Below are positions 35,531 through 44,914 of a DNA stretch of 64,000 nt, piece after piece. Under the pieces are notes generated by a model. That model saw only the letters and a program-made list of their open reading frames with translations, did no database searches and was not told where the DNA came from. This stretch comes from Cohnella abietis. GTDB lineage: Bacteria; Bacillota; Bacilli; Paenibacillales; Paenibacillaceae. The DNA lies in assembly GCF_004295585.1 (NCBI RefSeq), contig NZ_AP019400.1, forward strand, positions 773,501-837,500, in the 5' to 3' direction. Positions within the stretch are counted from its first letter, which is position 1. Each line of letters begins with the position of its first letter. The position numbers and the translations under genes are program-made.

Positions 35531-36853
35531 TTGAAGAAAAGTTTAAGAGGGTTAACGTCATCTGTGCTTATTGCGAGTGTGGTGCTTCTGGCAGCCTGTG
35601 GTTCGAATGACTCTAAAGAGGGAACAGACGGAGCAAAGCCGAAAGAGAAAATTAAATTCATGCACATGTATGATAAAAACTCTTCGCAACCAAGTCACCA
35701 AGCGGATCTGATCGAAAACTTCAAAAAAGAACATCCAGATGTAACCTTTGAAGAAGAAATTCAATCTCATGATAATTATGAAACGAAAATTAAAACATTG
35801 GCTGCAGCAAACGGATTACCAGATGTGTTTCTCGTTAAACCATCGATGATATCGACGTTCGTAGACAATGAATTACTTCTTCCGCTTAATGATCTGTTAG
35901 ACAAGAGCGAAGACTGGAAGAATGGTTTCGTTGAGGGAATTATAGAGCCTTATACGATTGATGGCAAAACATATGGCGTTCAAATGTCAGGCGGTCCTAC
36001 ACATGTTATTTATTACAACAAGGATTTGATCGCTAAAGCGGGATTCTCAGAATTCCCGAAAACTTGGACTGAGTTCGAAGCATTAATTAAAGAGCTGGTC
36101 AAACAAAAGATTACGCCAATTGCACTTGGTAACAAAGGAAAATGGGTTGCGAATTCCTCCTACATTAGCACATTAGGCGACCGCTTCACGGGTACGGAAT
36201 GGTTTAACAGCCTAGTTGCTAATAACGGCGCGAAATTTACAGATCCTGAATTCGTACAAGCGTTGAGCACATTGCAAAACCTTGTAAACATCGGTGCATT
36301 TAACAAGGATATGAACAGTATCGATAACAATCAACAAAGAACTATTTATTATAACGGTAAAGCAGCAATGTTTATTGAAGGCTCTTGGGCAGCGAATGCT
36401 GTTGAAACAAGTGCACCGAAAGAAATTGTAGAGAAAACAGGTCTAGCAGTATTCCCTGCAATTGAAGGAGCTAAAGGTGCACAGAACAGTGTATCCGGCG
36501 GCGGTGGTTGGGCTTATGCAGTCAATGCCAAAGTAGATCCAGCGAAATTGGATGATATTCAAAAATTGCTAAAAAGCTTAACTGATTCTAATGCTGCGAA
36601 ATTGGTGCTTGAGTATGGAGATATTCCTTCTAGTAAAGTAGAGAACATCGAAAGCCTTGAGCTAACACCAATGAGCAAAGAGCTTATTAAATTGCTTGAA
36701 ACAACGAAATATTCTCCAATCTATGATACTCGTTTGTCTCCAGGCTTGACGGAGCTAATGAATACAACAATGCAAGATCTGATGATTGGTAAATACACGC
36801 CTCAACAAGCAGCAGAGATTATGCAGAAGGAATACGAGAGCGAATTGAAGTAA
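35531..36853 (+). CDS. Sugar-binding lipoprotein of ABC importer (family 1)
   Basis: 440 residues from TTG 35531, chosen because AAAGGGGGA sits about seven bases before it; the earlier TTG 35525 overlaps the ribosome site. The lipoprotein box is L-A-A-C-G with lipidated Cys. The body has the family 1 binder pattern (I-K-F-M-H-M-Y, V-Y-Y-N-K-D-L, G-K-A-A-M-F-I-E-G-S-W). It captures an oligosaccharide for the permeases at 36932 and 37812. A hairpin after the gene probably raises its level relative to the permeases. Confidence 0.95.
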   Translation: MKKSLRGLTSSVLIASVVLLAACGSNDSKEGTDGAKPKEKIKFMHMYDKNSSQPSHQADLIENFKKEHPDVTFEEEIQSHDNYETKIKTLAAANGLPDVFLVKPSMISTFVDNELLLPLNDLLDKSEDWKNGFVEGIIEPYTIDGKTYGVQMSGGPTHVIYYNKDLIAKAGFSEFPKTWTEFEALIKELVKQKITPIALGNKGKWVANSSYISTLGDRFTGTEWFNSLVANNGAKFTDPEFVQALSTLQNLVNIGAFNKDMNSIDNNQQRTIYYNGKAAMFIEGSWAANAVETSAPKEIVEKTGLAVFPAIEGAKGAQNSVSGGGGWAYAVNAKVDPAKLDDIQKLLKSLTDSNAAKLVLEYGDIPSSKVENIESLELTPMSKELIKLLETTKYSPIYDTRLSPGLTELMNTTMQDLMIGKYTPQQAAEIMQKEYESELK

Positions 36854-36870
36854 TAAAAAAGCGTTTATCG

Positions 36871-36903
36871 ATATTCTCCTGAGCATAATGCTCAGGAGAA
36901 TAT
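36871..36903 (+). other. Intercistronic hairpin after the binding-protein gene
   Basis: A perfect 15-bp inverted repeat (36871-36885 with 36889-36903) and 3-nt loop, followed by TTATTTTC. Such stems after binding-protein genes act as partial terminators or block 3' decay, giving more binder than permease. Confidence 0.75.
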
Positions 36904-36931
36904 TATTTTCAAAGTTCAAAGGAGGAGCAGC

Positions 36932-37819
36932 ATGAATGATTCATCGGCCATCCGCCCCAAACGGATTACATTCTTAATCTATTTGTTGCCGAGTATAATA
37001 TTGTTTGCTTTTATGGTTCTCGTTCCGGTCCTCTTAGCTGTACGTTACAGCTTTTTTAAGTGGTCTGGTGGTCCCAAAATGGAATTCATCGGGCTCGATA
37101 ATTATAAGGTTTTGATTACAGATGGCAATTTCTGGAATGCTTTTGTGAACAATTTACTTATTGTCTTTTTTAGTGTGTTCGGTCAGATTGGAATAGCTTT
37201 CGTTATCAGTATTTTCTTGATGTCGAAGGTTGTGAAGTGGAAAGGATTTCATCGTACCGTCATCTTCATCCCCGTCGTTCTTTCATCCGTCGTAATCGGG
37301 TTTTTATGGGGAATGATTTATAACCAGGATGCAGGGATGCTGAACTGGATGCTACGGACCATCGGCTTAGAGTCGTGGATAAAACCATGGCTGGATGATC
37401 CGAATCTTGTTATGTACTCCGTTACGGTACCGATTGTTTGGCAATATATCGGGTTCTACCTGATTATCTTTCTGGCTGCCATGCAAAGCATTAATAGTGA
37501 GGTCTATGAGATGGCCGAGCTTGATGGTGCAACAGGATTTAAGAAAATGCGATACATTACACTTCCGTTATTGTCCTCCACGATAAAAATCGCCATCATG
37601 CTCTGTATTGCAGGGAATATGAAGGCGTTCGATAGCATTTTCGTTATGACAGGTGGCGGACCGGGCAGCAGCTCGACCGTTATGGCACAGTATGCATACG
37701 ACACTTCGTTTAAATCGTACAAGCTTGGTTACGGTAGTACAATATCCGTCGGCATTATGGTCTTAAGCGTTGGTTTGATTATTATTAGCCGTATGATTGG
37801 AGGGAGAAACCGTGACTAA
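36932..37819 (+). CDS. Sugar ABC importer permease, first subunit (UgpA/LacF-like)
   Basis: 295 residues with six membrane helices. The EAA loop E-M-A-E-L-D-G-A-T-G-F-K-K-M-R-Y-I-T-L-P sits in the inner face. GGAGGAGCAGC precedes ATG 36932. No ATPase gene is in the locus, so a shared MsmK/UgpC-like ATPase elsewhere presumably drives it. It overlaps the next permease by 8 bases. Confidence 0.95.
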   Translation: MNDSSAIRPKRITFLIYLLPSIILFAFMVLVPVLLAVRYSFFKWSGGPKMEFIGLDNYKVLITDGNFWNAFVNNLLIVFFSVFGQIGIAFVISIFLMSKVVKWKGFHRTVIFIPVVLSSVVIGFLWGMIYNQDAGMLNWMLRTIGLESWIKPWLDDPNLVMYSVTVPIVWQYIGFYLIIFLAAMQSINSEVYEMAELDGATGFKKMRYITLPLLSSTIKIAIMLCIAGNMKAFDSIFVMTGGGPGSSSTVMAQYAYDTSFKSYKLGYGSTISVGIMVLSVGLIIISRMIGGRNRD

Positions 37820-38645
37820 GGCAGCAAATAGAATCGGGCAAATCGGGGTTAACGTCTTTTTGTTCGCTATATCATTGTCGTGTATTTTCCCTTTAATATG
37901 GATGCTTTACTCTTCCTTAAAAACTTCGCAAGAATTTAATCTCAATATTATGTCATTGCCTTCTAACCCTCAGTTCCAAAACTATATTGATGCGTTCAAA
38001 ATAGGGAAGATGGGCACGTATTTCTGGAATAGTGCTTTTGTTAGCTTGTTTACTGTTGTTTTCACTATACTATTTGGCTTTTTTACAGCCTATATTATCG
38101 CGCGGTTTAAGTTTCCTTTCCGCGGCATTATTTATTTCATGTTTTTGACGGGTATGCTTATTCCGATTCACGGCCTACTCATTCCCATCTTTGTTGAATT
38201 CAAAGCATTGGGCCTATTAGATAAGAAAATTACGCTCATTTTTCCTTATGTAGCCTTTAATTTATCGATGGCGGTTTTCCTGTTCGAGAACTTTATTAAG
38301 ACGGTACCGATTGATGTAGAGGAAGCGGCTTGTATCGATGGTAGTAGCTCAACAAACACGGTAATGCGCATCGTATTTCCACTCTGCTTACCAGTTATTT
38401 CGACGGCGATCATCTTATTTTTCCTTGGCGCTTGGAACGAATTCCCGTTTGGGCTTGTACTGATTAAGAGTCCGGAATTGCGAACCTTGCCAATCGGTCT
38501 CACTAATTTCAACGGACAGTATACAGCCAACTATACGCAGATGCTAGCGGCAATGGTTATTGTGGTCTTGCCTGTTGTAGTTGTTTACTTGGCCTTTGCC
38601 AAGAAGGTTATGCAGGGAATGACAGCTGGTGCTGTAAAAGGATAA
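37812..38645 (+). CDS. Sugar ABC importer permease, second subunit (UgpE/LacG-like)
   Basis: 277 residues from GTG 37812 with GGAGGGAG upstream, overlapping the previous gene's last codons. Six membrane helices. The EAA loop is E-E-A-A-C-I-D-G-S-S-S-T-N-T-V-M-R-I-V-F-P. It completes the transporter that feeds substrate to the GH125 mannosidase encoded immediately downstream and to the large glycosidase. Confidence 0.95.
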   Translation: MTKAANRIGQIGVNVFLFAISLSCIFPLIWMLYSSLKTSQEFNLNIMSLPSNPQFQNYIDAFKIGKMGTYFWNSAFVSLFTVVFTILFGFFTAYIIARFKFPFRGIIYFMFLTGMLIPIHGLLIPIFVEFKALGLLDKKITLIFPYVAFNLSMAVFLFENFIKTVPIDVEEAACIDGSSSTNTVMRIVFPLCLPVISTAIILFFLGAWNEFPFGLVLIKSPELRTLPIGLTNFNGQYTANYTQMLAAMVIVVLPVVVVYLAFAKKVMQGMTAGAVKG

Positions 38646-38655
38646 GGAGAGCTGA

Positions 38656-39984
38656 ATGATGGAGCGTTTTAGACTGCCGAAAATTGATTTAGGTTCATTT
38701 CCCCTTCCCGAAGGTGTAGAGAAGGTATTACAAACGGCAGAGCAGAAGCTGGCGCATCGCCCTAAGCTGCTTAAGCTGTTTAAGAATTGTTTTCCTAATA
38801 CGTTAGAAACGACGACCAAATTGATGGATGACGGTACGACCTTTGTAATAACAGGCGATATTCCAGCTATGTGGCTACGTGATTCTGTTGAACAGGTGCG
38901 TCATTACTTGCCCTTTGCCAAGGACGATGTAGAGCTACAACGGATTATTGGCGGTTTGATTCGACGTCAAATGTTTTATATTCTCAAAGATCCTTATGCT
39001 AATGCTTTTAATGAGGGGCCGAATGATTGGCATTGGGATGCTAATGATGAAACGGATATGTCCCCTTGGGTGTGGGAACGGAAGTTTGAACTAGACTCGA
39101 TATGCTTTCCGATGCAGCTTGCCTACTCTTTATGGAAAGAAACCGGAAAGACAGACATATTCGATGAGAATTTCCGGCTAGCTATGCGTCAAACGGTTGA
39201 TTTGTGGAAGGTGGAGCAGCGTCATGAGCAGCAATCGCCTTATACGTTCATGCGTCGGAATTGTCCTGCTATTGACACTCTTCGCAACGAAGGGAAGGGA
39301 ATGTCAGTTAATTATACCGGAATGATCTGGTCTGGATTCCGTCCAAGCGATGATGCATGTGATTTCCATTATAATATTCCTTCGAATATGTTCGTTGTTG
39401 CAGTGCTTCGCCAAATGCAGGAGATTGCGCGATATGTGTTCCGTGACGAGCTATTCGTTAAGGAAATGGAAAAGCTTGAGGAAGAGATCGAGCATGGTAT
39501 ACGTCTATATGGTGTTGTTAATCACGCTAAATATGGACAAATATATGCCTATGAAACAGATGGATTCGGCAATCATTGCTTAATGGATGATGCAGGCACT
39601 CCATCGCTAATGTCGATCCCGTATCTCGGATACACAACGAATGAAGATCCGATTTATCAGAATACGCGGAAATTCATTCTTAGTAAGGATAATCCTTATT
39701 ATTATGAAGGTAAAATAGCAAAAGGTATCGGTAGTCCTCATACACCACCTGACTATGTGTGGCATTTGGCGCTTTCTATGCAAGGATTGACAGCTTCCAG
39801 TAATGAAGAAATGATGGAAGTGATCAATATGATGGAAGCAACGGATGCGAATACCGGTTATATGCATGAAGGATTTCATGCCGACGATCCGGCGATATTT
39901 ACACGATCATGGTTTGCGTGGTCCAACAGCATGTTCTCTATGCTAATATACAAGGCTATGGAACGTGATCTTTTTGATAATTAA
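38656..39984 (+). CDS. GH125 family exo-alpha-mannosidase
   Basis: 442 residues with an (alpha/alpha)6-barrel fold. The signature T-G-D-I-P-A-M-W-L-R-D-S, N-E-G-P-N-D-W-H-W-D and W-V-W-E-R-K-F-E-L-D-S segments match the metal-independent GH125 (former DUF1237) alpha-mannosidases, and N-H-C-L-M-D-D-A-G-T-P-S-L is a later conserved stretch. Known members trim alpha-1,6-linked mannose from glycans. It starts ten bases after the permease gene and ends at a small terminator, so it is the last gene of the unit. Together with the importer it suggests uptake and breakdown of mannose-containing oligosaccharides. Confidence 0.93.
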   Translation: MMERFRLPKIDLGSFPLPEGVEKVLQTAEQKLAHRPKLLKLFKNCFPNTLETTTKLMDDGTTFVITGDIPAMWLRDSVEQVRHYLPFAKDDVELQRIIGGLIRRQMFYILKDPYANAFNEGPNDWHWDANDETDMSPWVWERKFELDSICFPMQLAYSLWKETGKTDIFDENFRLAMRQTVDLWKVEQRHEQQSPYTFMRRNCPAIDTLRNEGKGMSVNYTGMIWSGFRPSDDACDFHYNIPSNMFVVAVLRQMQEIARYVFRDELFVKEMEKLEEEIEHGIRLYGVVNHAKYGQIYAYETDGFGNHCLMDDAGTPSLMSIPYLGYTTNEDPIYQNTRKFILSKDNPYYYEGKIAKGIGSPHTPPDYVWHLALSMQGLTASSNEEMMEVINMMEATDANTGYMHEGFHADDPAIFTRSWFAWSNSMFSMLIYKAMERDLFDN

Positions 39985-39989
39985 TCGTA

Positions 39990-40012
39990 CCCCCCATTTG
40001 GGGGATTTTTTT
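39990..40012 (+). terminator. Terminator of the mannosidase gene
   Basis: A five-GC-pair stem (39991-39995 with 40000-40004) with a 4-nt loop and seven consecutive T (40006-40012). Confidence 0.75.
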
Positions 40013-40106
40013 ATTTGGATAAAACTGCTATTATTAATGATTGAACAAAAGGTCGAAACTAGTCGATTTATAGGATTAGAATAAAAATGGTATTGGAGGA
40101 CTAGAA

Positions 40107-43100
40107 ATGAAGTTAGGGAAAACAATGAAGCATCTAAGAAGGTCACTCTTCAGTGTAATTCTAGTAATGGCACTATTGATAGGATCTGTAGCCAATGCGG
40201 CCGCATTTAAGGATGTGAACGAGGGTTATTGGGCAAGTAAACAGATTCAAGAATGGAACGACAAGGGTCTAATTAAAGGTTATGCAGATGGTTCGTTCAA
40301 GCCTAATGGCACAGTGACAAGAGCGGAATTTATGTCTTTTGTGAATAGTGGTTTTGGCTTTACGGAAGAAAAAGAGGTTAGCTTTAGCGATGTGAAAAAG
40401 GGAGCCTGGTATGAAGGGACTGTGAAGAAGGCAGTCGCTGCGGGCTATATTAGCGGTTCCCAAGACGGAACCATTAAACCGGACCTGTTGATCACTCGGC
40501 AAGAGGTTGCTACCATCATCGTGAAACTTGCTAAGCTTACAGGAAATGAAGCAGCGGCAGCCGTATTCAAGGATGAGATTCCACAATGGAGCAAGGAAGC
40601 GATTGGCGCTGTCGTGGAGCATGAATATATGAAGGGCTATGCCAACGGAACCTTTGGCCCATCCAAATCCATAACGCGTGCAGAAGCTATCGTTGTGCTT
40701 GACCGCGTGATTAAGGCCGTACAACCTGAGCTGTGGACGATTGATAAAGCAGGAACCCACGGTCCAGCGGAGGGGAAACAGATCGTAGAAGGTAACGTCA
40801 GCATTACAGCAGCAGGTGTGACGCTGCAGAATGTGACGATCAAAGGAAATCTAGTCATCGCGGGATCGGTTGGCGAAGGCGACGTCTTCCTTAAAGGCGT
40901 AACCGTTAAGGGAAATACCCAAATTAACGGTGGTGGAGAAAACAGTATACATTTGGATGACACGATTCTTGTCAATGTAACTGTTAACAAGAAGAGCGGT
41001 AAAATACGTATTGTTGTTAGAGGCGCTTCAAGCTTCGAAAGTATCACGTTAGATTCAAACGTATTGTTGGACTTAGGCAATAAAGTAACAGTTGAGAAAG
41101 CTATTATTAATGCGATTGCAAACATAATCGGTGAAGGTGCAGTAAATAAAGCCATCATCAATATCTCAGGCGTAACGTTCGACAAAGCACCGAAGAGCGT
41201 TGAGACGGCCAAAGACATTCAGGCTCCAACGATCAAACCTACTACCCCTATAATAATTGGTGGTGGTGGTAATGACGGTGGTGTTGTACGTGATACGACA
41301 CCTCCTGTGTTATCCAATGTATCTTCCGTGTCCGTCTATATTGGTGGTAATGTATTGGCAACAAGTAATGAAGCAGGAAGCCTATACTTAGTTCCAGCAG
41401 CAACGGATAAAACTATCGCCGCCTTAAATGCAGCATTGGCAACGGGTGGTAGTAAAGTTACTGCTGTAGCAAATGTATCAGTTCGCTTAAGTACATTGAA
41501 TTTCCCAGCAGGACAATATGTTGTGTATGCCGTAGATGCAGCAGGCAATATATCAATTGCATCGGAAGCTATTAAAGTCGAAGAAATACCTGCAGGCTCT
41601 ATACCAATCGCAACCGAGAAAGACTTGGCTGATATTGGTGAAGATAGCGATAGTAGTCTAGGTGGGCACTATATTCAAGTTGCGGACATTGATTTAGGAA
41701 GTTTCAAAGAAGACGGGGGCTGGAACCCTATTGGATCAGAAGATCCATTCACAGGGGTTTTTAACGGTAACGGGTTCACAATATCTAATCTAAATATCGA
41801 CAGGGAAGATTCAAACAAACAAGGCTTATTTGGCTTCATAAGTGATACTTCAATACTAATTAATGTTGCATTAGTAGGTGTGAAGGTTATAGGTCAATAC
41901 AATGTCGGCGGCCTGGTTGGCTATAATGAAGGTATTATAGATAACAGTTATGTGACAGGGAATGTTTCAGGTCAAGGAGCTGTCGGCGGCCTGGTTGGAG
42001 TGAATGATGGTACTATAAAAAAGAGTTATACCAACGTTGTTATAGAAGGGTCTACAAGTGAAGGTGAAGAAGAAGACTACTACTCTTTCGGAGGCCTGGT
42101 AGGCGACAATTATGCTACTATAGTCGATAGTTATTCTATAGGAAATGTGTCAGGTCATTATTCTGTCGGCGGCCTGGTTGGCTATAATGAAGGTAAAGTA
42201 ACTACCAGCCATGCCACAGGGGCTGTTACAGGTCAAAATGATTATGTCGGAGGCTTAGTAGGCGATAATTATGGCGAAATAACTGGTAGCTCTGCCACAG
42301 GTGCTGTTGCAGGTCAAGATTCTGTTGGAGGCTTGGTTGGAGCAAATGGTAATGAATGGTCTTGGGGTTCAATATCTACTAGCTCTGCCACAGGTGCTGT
42401 TACAGGTTTAAGTAATATCGGTGGACTGGTTGGTAAAAATTATGGCCCTATAAATGAGAGTCATGCCACAGGTGCCGTTACAGGTGAATCTGTTGTTGGA
42501 GGCTTAGTTGGCAATAACGGTAATAACGGTAATAACGGTAATAACGGTAATAAAGGTATTATAGACGTCAGTTATGCCACAGGGGCTGTTACATTGTCTT
42601 ATACAGGTGATGTAATAGATGAAGAAAGGTACGGCGCATTCGGAGGCTTGGTTGGCTTGAATTCTGGCGAAATAACTAAGAGTTATGCCACAGGGATTGT
42701 TGTAAGTCAATTTTTTGTCGGAGGCTTAGTTGGCATAAATTTTGGCGGAATAACTGATAGCTCTGCTACAGTGGCAGTTACAGGTTTAGGTAATATCGGA
42801 GGCCTGGTTGGTTGGAATGGGAGTAATGCTTTTATTACTAACAGCTTTGCCACAGGCGCTGTAACAGGTCAATTTTTTGTCGGAGGCTTGGCCGGGCATA
42901 ATGAAGGTGAAATAACTGATAGCTCTGCCACAGGGGCTGTTACAGGTGAAAGTGCTGTTGGAGGCCTGGTTGGTGGAAATTCTGGGCGTATTACTACCAG
43001 CTCTGCCACCGGGGTTGTTACAGGTAATGATTATGTCGGAGGTTTGGTTGGCGATAATGAGGGCTATATAGCATTCACCTATGCTAAAGGTAATGTTACT

Positions 43101-43394
43101 GGTAAAGACTATGTCGGAGGCTTGGTTGGCGGTAATGATGGCACCATCTATAAGAGCTATGCCTTAAATGCAGTGATAAGTAGTCTAGGTTCAAATTATG
43201 GTCGAATTACTGGTGAGAATTTTGAAAGCTTATCAAATAACTTTGCAAATCCAGATATGATCGAGCAATCTGGAAAAACATTTGGCGAAAAGGGTTTAGG
43301 TACTAAGGATGGAGAAGACATTTCTCCAACTGATTCTATTTTAATTGATCCGACTCAAACAATTAAAGATGAATATAATGATCAGGCACCCTAA
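40107..43394 (+). CDS. SLH-anchored surface protein with GLUG repeats
   Basis: 1095 residues, TTGGAGGA ribosome site. A signal peptide (K-H-L-R-R-S-L-F then hydrophobic, cleavage near A-N-A-A-A) is followed by three SLH repeats at ~32-200 that bind pyruvylated cell-wall polymer. A beta-helical region comes next (~215-350), then a G-G-G-G-N-D-G linker, an Ig-like domain (~395-480) and from ~600 fifteen GLUG-type G-G-L-V-G repeats with a period of about 27 residues. GLUG modules occur in surface adhesins and are thought to form a solenoid. No catalytic residues are visible. The repeats vary in codons, so they are not recent copies, except for a 9-bp run at 42510. Confidence 0.92.
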   Translation: MKLGKTMKHLRRSLFSVILVMALLIGSVANAAAFKDVNEGYWASKQIQEWNDKGLIKGYADGSFKPNGTVTRAEFMSFVNSGFGFTEEKEVSFSDVKKGAWYEGTVKKAVAAGYISGSQDGTIKPDLLITRQEVATIIVKLAKLTGNEAAAAVFKDEIPQWSKEAIGAVVEHEYMKGYANGTFGPSKSITRAEAIVVLDRVIKAVQPELWTIDKAGTHGPAEGKQIVEGNVSITAAGVTLQNVTIKGNLVIAGSVGEGDVFLKGVTVKGNTQINGGGENSIHLDDTILVNVTVNKKSGKIRIVVRGASSFESITLDSNVLLDLGNKVTVEKAIINAIANIIGEGAVNKAIINISGVTFDKAPKSVETAKDIQAPTIKPTTPIIIGGGGNDGGVVRDTTPPVLSNVSSVSVYIGGNVLATSNEAGSLYLVPAATDKTIAALNAALATGGSKVTAVANVSVRLSTLNFPAGQYVVYAVDAAGNISIASEAIKVEEIPAGSIPIATEKDLADIGEDSDSSLGGHYIQVADIDLGSFKEDGGWNPIGSEDPFTGVFNGNGFTISNLNIDREDSNKQGLFGFISDTSILINVALVGVKVIGQYNVGGLVGYNEGIIDNSYVTGNVSGQGAVGGLVGVNDGTIKKSYTNVVIEGSTSEGEEEDYYSFGGLVGDNYATIVDSYSIGNVSGHYSVGGLVGYNEGKVTTSHATGAVTGQNDYVGGLVGDNYGEITGSSATGAVAGQDSVGGLVGANGNEWSWGSISTSSATGAVTGLSNIGGLVGKNYGPINESHATGAVTGESVVGGLVGNNGNNGNNGNNGNKGIIDVSYATGAVTLSYTGDVIDEERYGAFGGLVGLNSGEITKSYATGIVVSQFFVGGLVGINFGGITDSSATVAVTGLGNIGGLVGWNGSNAFITNSFATGAVTGQFFVGGLAGHNEGEITDSSATGAVTGESAVGGLVGGNSGRITTSSATGVVTGNDYVGGLVGDNEGYIAFTYAKGNVTGKDYVGGLVGGNDGTIYKSYALNAVISSLGSNYGRITGENFESLSNNFANPDMIEQSGKTFGEKGLGTKDGEDISPTDSILIDPTQTIKDEYNDQAP
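42510..42554 (+). repeat. 9-bp in-frame microsatellite within the GLUG gene
   Basis: Five consecutive nonamers, GGYAATAAM, encode repeated G-N-N/K. Unit gain or loss keeps the frame, so length may vary between strains. Confidence 0.85.
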
Positions 43395-43413
43395 TTACTA
43401 AAATAACACAAAC

Positions 43414-43458
43414 AGAACAAGAACCTATCGCATTTTGCGGTAGGTTCTTGTTCTTATT
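43414..43458 (+). terminator. Terminator of the GLUG gene
   Basis: A 19-base arm beginning 43414 pairs with 43436-43454 across a 3-nt loop, with a short T-rich tail. Since A and T flank both sides it can act in both directions. The gap 43395-43763 otherwise holds a weak second hairpin near 43465-43485 and element copy C. Confidence 0.85.
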
Positions 43459-43546
43459 ATTAGGTCAACCAGAGAGGGTTGGCCTTGTTTCTTAGGTGCT
43501 TAAAGATGGCGGTTGCCGGGAGAGCGTGCAGCTTCTAGGGGCGTTA

Positions 43547-43733
43547 GCTAACGAACCGGGATGAGCTTATTACCTCTAAAATGGCTTCTTATTTTTTTTA
43601 ACGAGCTTCAATAGCTCTATTGAGTTGTTTTTAGGAGAAATAGAGCTACTTTGCTGCATATTAAATGACTGGGGTTCATTACAAAATAAAACCATCGTAT
43701 TTTGAGCAAATAAGAGCTGCTAGGTTCGTTAGC
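43547..43733. repeat. Dispersed intergenic element, copy C (187 bp, perfect terminal inverted repeats)
   Basis: GCTAACGAACC at 43547-43557 is repeated in inverse at 43723-43733 with no mismatch. The interior aligns with the copy at 57451 over the full length, including TATTGAG and a TTTTGAGCAAATAAGAG block. No open reading frame inside. It is a miniature inverted-repeat-type element; no mobilising gene is in the window. Confidence 0.8.
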
Positions 43734-43763
43734 CAGCTAGCTGTTCCGTTGTCGGAATAGTAC

Positions 43764-44903
43764 TTAAATGTCAGCAAGCCGTTCCCTTTTCCATTTCACT
43801 GCAACCAGAGTGGCTGCTGCCGCAATTAACCCCAGATAGGCTAATGGCTGAGTATATTGTGAGTAGCGAATGTTGATGGAATCGCCGATCATAACATCGA
43901 ACAACACACCTAATACAATGTAGAGTAGAGGTACCTGAGCTCCGATAATCGTTATGTAATTAGGTGCGAGGCTTGAAATGAACAGCGTGAATAGTGTAAC
44001 AATCATTCCCAGTGCATACAAAGCGACTACTGTCAGGACTATGTATTGGAGAAAGGTTAGATCATACCAAAAGGCACCGTAGTTAAATACCGAATTGATG
44101 TTAGAGTTGAAAAACATACTCACATGATTAGCAGAATACAGCAGGAAAAAACAGATTAGCTGTGCAGTAATGATGAGGAATGCCGCTACCATAGCTGCTG
44201 CTATTTTCTTTCTGAACATTTTTCTTCCTATTTTGGCGGTATACTGCAGATCTATCACGTGATTTTTTCTGTCCATGATAAACATTGGAGAGATGATAAA
44301 GCTAACACTTAACACGACCAGTACAGACACATAGGTTATTAGACTTTTATAATTCTCAAAAACAATGTAGGGGAAGATGGCTGTGACTCCTTCATTTTCC
44401 ACCACTTGCTTGATTCTGGCTGCTTGCTCCTCTTTAATTGGCTTCATATAAGTAAGGAGTTTATCGGTTTCTTTGTGTTCATAGCTCTTAATAAGATTTT
44501 CTCTGACCTGTAATTCATAAAATGGATTGCTTCCGGGCTCATTGTACTCCTTTGAACGAAGGGCTCCCAATTCAGAATCAAACGGCATATTTCTAAAATC
44601 CTCATAAGTCGTGACTCCAGCATCTACAAAGCCTTTATGGGATTGTAGGTAATGCTCTACTTCTACTATCTGATCCTTATATCGCTGCTGAAAATGCTGA
44701 AACTCCTCTTCGTCCATATGTGTGCCATAATCCTTCTGCATTTGCACACTTATACGATAGTCATCTAGAGCCGGTCTGCCGTTAGGGAAGTGTTCAAAAT
44801 AAAAGCTAATAAATAGTTGATACATTATAGCACTAATGAACAGAAGCAATGCCACCATTTTCAGATTGAATACCTTCCTAATTTCATGGCTTATGATTCT
44901 CAT
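43764..44903 (-). CDS. ABC-2-type exporter permease, second subunit
   Basis: 379 residues. A first membrane helix at ~16-35 is followed by about 135 residues of charged extracytoplasmic domain, then five more helices between ~190 and 375, the layout of ABC-2 permeases in bacitracin, lantibiotic or sodium exporters. The AAGGAGATCG ribosome site is directly upstream of ATG 44903. It follows the first permease by 11 bases and is last in the operon. The exported compound is unknown. Confidence 0.85.
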   Translation of the reverse strand: MRIISHEIRKVFNLKMVALLLFISAIMYQLFISFYFEHFPNGRPALDDYRISVQMQKDYGTHMDEEEFQHFQQRYKDQIVEVEHYLQSHKGFVDAGVTTYEDFRNMPFDSELGALRSKEYNEPGSNPFYELQVRENLIKSYEHKETDKLLTYMKPIKEEQAARIKQVVENEGVTAIFPYIVFENYKSLITYVSVLVVLSVSFIISPMFIMDRKNHVIDLQYTAKIGRKMFRKKIAAAMVAAFLIITAQLICFFLLYSANHVSMFFNSNINSVFNYGAFWYDLTFLQYIVLTVVALYALGMIVTLFTLFISSLAPNYITIIGAQVPLLYIVLGVLFDVMIGDSINIRYSQYTQPLAYLGLIAAAATLVAVKWKRERLADI

Positions 44904-44914
44904 ATACGATCTCC

